Shown here: in pieces, positions 58,882-64,000 of the stretch
How positions within the stretch are numbered: the stretch's first letter is position 1
Layout: every line of letters starts with the position of its first letter
DNA from: Pseudomonas sp. 21
Lineage (GTDB): Bacteria; Pseudomonadota; Gammaproteobacteria; Pseudomonadales; Pseudomonadaceae
Direction of reading: 5' to 3'
NCBI RefSeq assembly: GCF_000955805.1
Contig: NZ_JYOA01000007.1
Span: forward strand, 20,136-84,135
DNA length: 64,000 nt
Position numbers and translations under genes: made by a program
The notes under the pieces: generated by a model
The model's database searches: none
Seen by the model: only the letters and a program-made list of their open reading frames with translations
What the model was told of the DNA's origin: nothing

Positions 58882-59220
58882 ATGAGCGAATCCGTCATGA
58901 CTCTCCACCGGTATCCAGTCCAGTTGCTGGTCACGTCCCAGGATCCGGCGCTGGCGCGCCAGGTTCGTGCGTTGCTGGCGGCCTACGAGCTGCCCTGCGC
59001 GGTGATGGAAGGGCCGCGCAACTGCGAGCAGGCGCCGCTGTGCCGATGGTTCAAGGACGCGCCCTTGAGCGATTCGGCGCGCTTGCAGGCGCTGCTGGCC
59101 GATGCCATCGGGGTACTGGAAAGAACCCGCCACGCCTTCCGCTCCCGCGAGCTGGGCGAGCTGCGGCAGCGCCTGAGCGGCGCGCTGCAAGAGTTGTCGG
59201 GGCCGCGCCCACTGGTGTAA
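58882..59220 (+). CDS. Hypothetical protein, unrecognised family
   Basis: A 112-residue protein. The first half (YPVQLLVTSQDPALARQVRALLAAYELPCAV) looks like the first beta-alpha-beta unit of a receiver fold but lacks an acidic pocket. The second half is helical and Arg/Leu-rich. Both the ATG at 58882 and one at 58897 have weak ribosome sites. It lies just before the globin-sensor gene in the same direction, separated by a terminator-like hairpin. It could be a small regulator; no function is assigned. Confidence 0.65.
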   Translation: MSESVMTLHRYPVQLLVTSQDPALARQVRALLAAYELPCAVMEGPRNCEQAPLCRWFKDAPLSDSARLQALLADAIGVLERTRHAFRSRELGELRQRLSGALQELSGPRPLV

Positions 59221-59290
59221 AAGACTCCCACCCGCGTTCCGCCGTTGCGGAAGCTGGCTTTGCCGGGCAGGACTTGTGGGCCTGCAAGAC

Positions 59291-59346
59291 AAAGCGCCGA
59301 GTTGGTCGCCGTCGATTTCGACGTGACGACGAGCCGGCGCTTTTTT
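59291..59346 (+). terminator. Extended hairpin with U6 before the globin-sensor gene
   Basis: AAAGCGCC pairs with GGCGCTTT around an inner CGTCGA/TCGACG stem, and a T6 run follows. It ends the upstream gene, or acts as a leader element for the downstream gene whose ATG lies 40 bases further on. The long bulged stem is more elaborate than the other terminators here. Confidence 0.65.
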
Positions 59347-59385
59347 CATGCCCGACAAAAACAGCAGACCCGCAAGGAGCCGAAC

Positions 59386-61566
59386 ATGGGCCTGGGACCG
59401 AAGCTCGAGAGCGTGCTCGAGCGCATCGGCCTGTCGACGATGGAAGTCGATCAGCGCCTGAGTTACCTGGAGTGGCGCGAGGAGGATGGCCGCCATCTGC
59501 ATGGCCGCGCCACCGAACTGGAGGGCTGCCACCAGCGCTTCATCGAGCAGCTCTACGATCACCTGCGCCACTACCCGCCGCTGGGCGCGATCCTCGCCGA
59601 GCCGGCGACACTGGCGCGGCTGAAATGCAGCCAGTTCGAATACTACCGCCAGCTGTGGGACGCCCCGCAGGACGCCGATTACGTGCGCGACCGCCTGCGT
59701 ATCGGGCTGGTGCACCAGCAGGTTGGCGTCGAGCTGAAGTGGTACCTGGGCGCGTATCGCCTGTACCTGGACCAGATGCTCGCCGACCTGATGGGCGATG
59801 CGCCGGAAGCCAAGACCTACGCCAGCCTGCTCAAGCGGGTGTTCTTCGACATGTCGCTGGCCATCGACACCTACGGCGCCGCCCAGCGCCAGGCGCTGGA
59901 GGACAGCGAGGCACGCTATGCCCGCGCCCTGCGCGGCGCAAACGACGGTATCTGGGACTGGGACCTGGGCAACGACCGCCTCTACGTCTCCGAGCGCTGG
60001 GCGCGCATGCTCGGCCTGACCCGCGACAACCTCGGCGAAGGCAGCACCAGCTGGTTCGCCCGCGTGCACCCGGACGACCTGCCCGGCCTGCGCAAGGCCA
60101 TCGACGCACACCTGCGCGGCAGCAGCGCGCTGCTCAGCCACGAGTACCGCATCCGCCAGCGCGACGGCAATTATCTCTGGGTGCTGGCGCGCGGCGTGGT
60201 CACCGACGGGCGCATGGCCGGCTCGCAAACCGACATCAGCCAGCACAAAGCCAGCGAACACCAGCTCAGCCATGCGGCGCGGCACGACCCGCTCACCGGC
60301 CTGGGCAACCGTCTGCGCCTGGATGAACTGCTGCAGCTGGCCCTGATGCGCCAGCGTCGCCCCGGCGCGCGCGAGTCGGGCCTGTTGTTCATCGACCTGG
60401 ACCGCTTCAAGCTGATCAATGACAGCCTCGGCCATGCGGTGGGCGACCGCGTGCTGGTGGAAGTCTCCCAGCGCCTGTTGCGCTGCCTGCGGCCGGGCGA
60501 TCACCTGGCGCGCTTCGGCGGCGACGAGTTCGTCGTGCTGCTGGACGACCTCGCCAGCCTGGTCGACGCCGAACAGGTCGCACAACGCATGCTCGATTGC
60601 CTGCGCCAGCCGCTGCACGTGGACGGCCGCACCCTGGTGGTCAGCGCCAGCATCGGCATCACCGGGCTGATGACCGACGGCCAGGCCATCGACACCCTGC
60701 AGGCCGCCGACCTTGCGCTGTACCGCGCCAAGGAGGCCGGCAAGGCTCAGTACGCGCGCTTCAGCCTGGAGCTGCAGGCCGAAGCACAACGCCGGCTGGA
60801 CCTGGAAAGCGCATTGGCCCAGGCACTGCGCCGCGAGGAGTTCAGCCTGCACTATCAGCCCATCGTCCGCCTGGACAGCGACTCGCCGCACTGGGAGGCA
60901 GTGGAAGTGTTGTTGCGCTGGAAGCACGACGGCCAGTCGATCTCGCCGCTGGACTTCATCCCGGCGCTGGAGGAGTCCGGCGAGATCGTCCCGGTCGGCG
61001 ACTGGGTGCTGCGCCAGGCGTGCCGGCAGACGGCGTTTTGGCAGAGACAGGGACACCGCAGCCTGTACTGCTCGGTCAACCTGTCGAGCCGGCAACTGCA
61101 GCAGCCGGGCTTCGCTGCGCGGGTGCAGCAGATTCTCGCGGAGAGCGGCCTGTCGCCGCGCAGCCTGGTGCTGGAGATCACCGAAAGCCTGCTGATGCAG
61201 GACGGCGCGGAAACCCTCGCCTGCCTGCGCGAACTGGCCGCCGAGGGCGTGCGCCTGGCGCTGGACGACTTCGGCACCGGCTATTCCTCGCTCGGCTACC
61301 TCAAGCGCTACCCGCTGCACATCCTCAAGGTCGACCGCAGCTTCATCACCCGCGTACCCGAAGACCCGGAGCTCAGCGCCATCTGCCGCGCGATCATCGG
61401 CCTGGGCCACAGCCTCGGCCTGGAAGTGGTGGCCGAAGGCGTGGAGCGCCAGGAGCACCTCGACTTCCTGCGCCAGGAAGGCTGCCGCCACGCCCAGGGT
61501 TTCCTGTTCAGCAGACCACTGGCGCCGGAGCAACTGTTCCAGACCCGCCTGGAGCACCAGCGATGA
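59386..61566 (+). CDS. Globin-coupled sensor with PAS, GGDEF and EAL domains
   Basis: A 726-residue soluble protein. A protoglobin-type heme domain at 1-165 has candidate proximal His110 in [21 protein letters not shown] is at about 175-290; GGDEF at 378-382 with inhibitory-site RPGD at 369-372; an EAL domain from about 470, where the namesake motif is EVL (507-509), a variant seen in active enzymes, with [13 protein letters not shown] intact. It probably makes or breaks c-di-GMP according to oxygen. The ATG follows AAGGAG. Its TGA overlaps the next gene as ATGA. Confidence 0.92.
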   Translation: MGLGPKLESVLERIGLSTMEVDQRLSYLEWREEDGRHLHGRATELEGCHQRFIEQLYDHLRHYPPLGAILAEPATLARLKCSQFEYYRQLWDAPQDADYVRDRLRIGLVHQQVGVELKWYLGAYRLYLDQMLADLMGDAPEAKTYASLLKRVFFDMSLAIDTYGAAQRQALEDSEARYARALRGANDGIWDWDLGNDRLYVSERWARMLGLTRDNLGEGSTSWFARVHPDDLPGLRKAIDAHLRGSSALLSHEYRIRQRDGNYLWVLARGVVTDGRMAGSQTDISQHKASEHQLSHAARHDPLTGLGNRLRLDELLQLALMRQRRPGARESGLLFIDLDRFKLINDSLGHAVGDRVLVEVSQRLLRCLRPGDHLARFGGDEFVVLLDDLASLVDAEQVAQRMLDCLRQPLHVDGRTLVVSASIGITGLMTDGQAIDTLQAADLALYRAKEAGKAQYARFSLELQAEAQRRLDLESALAQALRREEFSLHYQPIVRLDSDSPHWEAVEVLLRWKHDGQSISPLDFIPALEESGEIVPVGDWVLRQACRQTAFWQRQGHRSLYCSVNLSSRQLQQPGFAARVQQILAESGLSPRSLVLEITESLLMQDGAETLACLRELAAEGVRLALDDFGTGYSSLGYLKRYPLHILKVDRSFITRVPEDPELSAICRAIIGLGHSLGLEVVAEGVERQEHLDFLRQEGCRHAQGFLFSRPLAPEQLFQTRLEHQR

Positions 61567-63131
61567 AGCTCAACATGCCCGTCACCGGGCGCCAGGTGGA
61601 TGTGCCCGCCAGTGCCAATATTCTCTCCACCACTGACCTCAAGGGCGCCGTCACCCATGTGAACCCGGACTTCATCAGGATCAGCGGCTTCGAGGCCGAG
61701 GAGCTGGTGGGTTTCAACCACAACCGCGTGCGCCATCCGGACATGCCGCCCGCCGCTTTCGCCCACCTCTGGCAGACCTTGCAGGCCGGGCGCAGCTGGA
61801 TGGGCCTGGTGAAGAACCGCTGCAAGAACGGCGACCACTACTGGGTCAGCGCCTTCGTCACACCGATCCGTCATGGTGGCAAGGTCGTGGAATACCAGTC
61901 GGTGCGCACCCGCCCGGGCGCCGAGCAGATCGATGCGGCGGAGCGCCTTTACAAGCGCCTGCGCGAAGGGGCGACATTGAACCGTCCTCGTCTGCCGCTG
62001 CTGGCGCAACTGCTGATCGGGATGGTGCTGGCGCAGGCCGGCGGCGCCCTCCTCGCGCTGCTGCTGCCCAAGCTGACGGCACTGGCGTTCCTGCTGGCGC
62101 TGGGTGCATCCGGTACCTGGCTGGTACTGCGCCTGCAACCTCTGGGCGCGCTGCTCGGGCGCGCGCGCAAGATCGCCGGAAACCCACTGAGCCAGCAGCT
62201 CTACTCGGGCCGCGCGGACGAGTTCGGCGAGCTGGATTTCGCCTTTCGCATGCTGGAGGCGGAGACAGCCGCCGTGGTCGGGCGCATGGCTGACGCGTCC
62301 CAGCAACTGGCCGAGCACTCCGCCGCGCTGGCGGATGCCATGGCCGGCGGCAGCGCCGCTTCGCAGTTGCAGCAGCGCGAGACCGAGCAGGTGGCCAGCG
62401 CCATGCAGCAACTGGCACAGAGCGTCCAGGAAGTCGCCCGCCATGCGCAGCACAGTGCGGTGGCGGCGCAGTGCAGCGAGCGCATCACCCAGTCCGGGCA
62501 TCAGGACGTGCACGGTACACGCGGCCGACTGGCAGCGCTGGAAGCCGGCGTGCGCGCGGCGAGCGTCGCCGTGGAGCAGCAGAAGGAGCACAGCGAGGCG
62601 ATCTCGCGGATGCTCGAGGTGATCCGCGACGTCGCCGGGCAGACCAACCTGCTGGCGCTGAACGCCGCCATCGAAGCGGCACGCGCCGGGGAAAGCGGGC
62701 GCGGTTTCGCGGTGGTCGCCGACGAGGTTCGCGCGCTGGCCTCGCGCACGGAGCATTCCGCGCGGGACATCCAGTCGCTGGTCGGCAATCTCCAGCAGGG
62801 CGCCGAGGACTCGGTGCGCGCGCTATGGCACTGCTGCGAGCAGGCGGTCGCCAGCCTGGAGCAGGCCGGGCATGCGGCCGGCACGCTGGAACAGATCAGC
62901 GAGCAGGTCTCGGCGATCCAGCGCATGAGCCTGGAAATCGCCGAGGCCATCGAAGAACAGGGCGTCGCCAGCGAGGACGTGCAGCGCAGCCTGCACGCCA
63001 TTCGCGGCTCAGCCGACAGCAACGCGGAAAAGGTCGGCACCTGCCAGCGCAGCGCCGCGCGCATGGCGGAACTGTCGGCGGAGCTGCGGATGCTGGCAGA
63101 GCATTTCTGGGAGGGCAGCCGGGCGGGTTAG
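61563..63131 (+). CDS. Aer-like aerotaxis methyl-accepting chemoreceptor
   Basis: A 522-residue receptor. A single N-terminal PAS ([54 protein letters not shown]), which in Aer binds FAD and senses electron flow; two membrane segments at about 145-195; and a signalling domain with the conserved tip [23 protein letters not shown] (CheA/CheW contact). It overlaps the globin-sensor gene by four bases, so oxygen-linked c-di-GMP control and taxis are co-translated. The symbol aer is not assigned because paralogues are likely. Confidence 0.9.
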   Translation: MKLNMPVTGRQVDVPASANILSTTDLKGAVTHVNPDFIRISGFEAEELVGFNHNRVRHPDMPPAAFAHLWQTLQAGRSWMGLVKNRCKNGDHYWVSAFVTPIRHGGKVVEYQSVRTRPGAEQIDAAERLYKRLREGATLNRPRLPLLAQLLIGMVLAQAGGALLALLLPKLTALAFLLALGASGTWLVLRLQPLGALLGRARKIAGNPLSQQLYSGRADEFGELDFAFRMLEAETAAVVGRMADASQQLAEHSAALADAMAGGSAASQLQQRETEQVASAMQQLAQSVQEVARHAQHSAVAAQCSERITQSGHQDVHGTRGRLAALEAGVRAASVAVEQQKEHSEAISRMLEVIRDVAGQTNLLALNAAIEAARAGESGRGFAVVADEVRALASRTEHSARDIQSLVGNLQQGAEDSVRALWHCCEQAVASLEQAGHAAGTLEQISEQVSAIQRMSLEIAEAIEEQGVASEDVQRSLHAIRGSADSNAEKVGTCQRSAARMAELSAELRMLAEHFWEGSRAG

Positions 63132-63244
63132 CACCCGGAACGCTAGAAATGCATCCGATCCACAGAGCCCACTTGGCGCCAGGAGGTGGCTGCGGAAGAA
63201 TGGAACACTTCAGCCGCCTGGCGCCGCCACAGCGAGTTCGCAGC

Positions 63245-63715
63245 ATGATTCCCTACGGCCTGAGCCCAGAACAATTCCGCACGCGCTACCAGCGTTTCCT
63301 GCAACGCGCGGCGCCGGTGACTATCGATAAGCTTCGCACGCTGCTGCAGCGCAGCTTGCCCGATGAGTCGCTGACCGGTGAAGTTCAACTGTTCCTTGGT
63401 GAGGATGGCCTCGATTCGTCCGAAGCGTGGCTGTACCTCCGCGGGGAAAACAACAAGGTCGATGCTGCCGACCCCGGCCTGTTCGCAGGCAAGGCACTCG
63501 ACCTGCAACTGCCTCTGGAAAACACGCCAGAATTCGATGCGGCGTACTTCGGGGAAGATTTCGATGGCGTTGCCCTGATCGCCAACACGCTCAAGGCATG
63601 GTTTGCCGAATGCTGGTGGAAGGCAGGCGGCTGGAGCTGGCCTGTTGCACTCACCCTCAACGTGCACGACGAGTTCGGCGATGGCGAACGCATCGCCCTG
63701 ACCGAGATGGGCTGA
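63245..63715 (+). CDS. Hypothetical protein, unrecognised
   Basis: A 156-residue acidic protein (MIPYGLSPEQFRTRYQRFL; LQLPLENTPEFDAAYFGEDFDG; NVHDEFGDGERIALTEMG). It looks like a compact cytoplasmic alpha/beta protein with no signal peptide or membrane segment. In-frame ATGs at 63149 and 63200 would extend it; the one at 63200 has AGGAGG 13 bases upstream, so the start is uncertain. No function is assigned. Confidence 0.7.
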   Translation: MIPYGLSPEQFRTRYQRFLQRAAPVTIDKLRTLLQRSLPDESLTGEVQLFLGEDGLDSSEAWLYLRGENNKVDAADPGLFAGKALDLQLPLENTPEFDAAYFGEDFDGVALIANTLKAWFAECWWKAGGWSWPVALTLNVHDEFGDGERIALTEMG

Positions 63716-63725
63716 ACCCGGAGGT

Positions 63726-63884
63726 TCAGCGCTTGGCGATGATGTACACGGCGTGGACGATGCCGGGGATGTAGCCGAGCAACGTCAGCAGGATGTTGAG
63801 CCAGAACGCGCCGCCGAAACCGACCTGGAGGAACACGCCCAGCGGCGGCAGAAGGATGGCGATGAGGATGCGGATAAGGTCCAT
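63726..63884 (-). CDS. YqaE/Pmp3 family small membrane protein
   Basis: A 52-residue hydrophobic protein, MDLIRILIAILLPPLGVFLQ… ending HAVYIIAKR. Two membrane segments flank a conserved PPLGVFLQVGFGGAFWLNILLTLLGYIPG pattern, the PMP3/UPF0057 signature (shown here in part as PPLGVF and LGYIPGI). The family is linked to membrane potential and salt or stress tolerance. The ATG follows AAGGAG. Its length matches the family. Confidence 0.93.
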   Translation of the reverse strand: MDLIRILIAILLPPLGVFLQVGFGGAFWLNILLTLLGYIPGIVHAVYIIAKR

Positions 63885-63976
63885 GCGGTGGCTCCTTGTG
63901 AGATTGCCTTGTGCATGGAGTTGACCGCGGATAAGCGAAGCGGGTTCAGAGAATATGCCTGGCTACGACGCTCGCC

Positions 63977-64000
63977 TGTAGGAGCGCCCCATGGGCGCGA
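63977..64000. repeat. REP element (cut by window end)
   Basis: The last 24 bases repeat exactly the first part of the REP palindrome next to cca (from TGTAGGAGCG onward). The other arm would lie beyond the window. Confidence 0.7.

Noticed and set aside
58861..61557. 898-codon minus-strand frame across the globin-sensor gene
   Set aside because: Antisense shadow. The plus-strand gene has clear domains, a ribosome site and coupling to the next gene.

Overview
The window comes from a high-GC Pseudomonas chromosome of the P. aeruginosa lineage. I infer this from gene order: trpE-gph-rpe, an agt-type transporter and its two-component system, murU-amgK, lptD-surA-pdxA-rsmA-apaG-apaH-glpE, the yeaG-yeaH-ycgB trio, cca, folK-folB, plsY, tsaD, rpsU-dnaG-rpoD and an rmcA-type gene follow one another as in P. 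aeruginosa PAO1. The inserted cargo and the end of the window differ from that species, so a relative such as the citronellolis/nitroreducens group is more likely. No search was run.

Positions 1-16600 hold an R-type pyocin (tailocin) cluster next to trpE. Read on the minus strand, the structural operon runs holin, unknown, spike (V), baseplate W, J and I, tail fibre (H), sheath (FI), tube (FII), E, E', tape measure, U, X, D, endolysin and the start of an Rz-like gene. No capsid, portal, terminase or integrase is visible. The control block at 13200-15400 has a PrtR-type repressor, a PrtN-type activator, a PtrB-type zinc-finger protein and a protein resembling phage Q antiterminators. Two extra genes sit in the cluster: a GNAT acetyltransferase and an FkbM methyltransferase.

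The most interesting signals are regulatory. A near-identical 20-bp motif overlaps the predicted prtN and ptrB promoters and probably marks PrtR operators. Three P-box-like repeats spaced exactly 21 bp lie upstream of a weak late promoter. A strong terminator follows about 45 nt after the inferred start site. Together with the Q-like gene, this suggests that the late operon is controlled by PrtN activation plus antitermination.

Positions 16697-31500 hold trpE-gph-rpe (Trp and pentose phosphate metabolism), a polyamine/GABA-type ABC transporter (agtABCD), a second binding protein, and the AgtRS-like two-component system. Positions 29000-46100 hold envelope genes (DUF3530, DjlA-like, MurU/AmgK cell-wall recycling, LptD, SurA) followed by pdxA-rsmA-apaG-apaH-glpE and the YeaG/YeaH/YcgB stress module. 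Positions 46257-54772 hold cca, folK-folB, plsY, tsaD and the macromolecular synthesis operon rpsU-dnaG-rpoD. REP palindromes flank cca.

Positions 54876-63884 form a redox/oxygen-signalling block: an RmcA-like c-di-GMP enzyme, a CAU-anticodon tRNA, a small unknown protein, a globin-coupled GGDEF-EAL protein overlapping an Aer-like chemoreceptor, an unknown protein, and a small YqaE/Pmp3 membrane protein.
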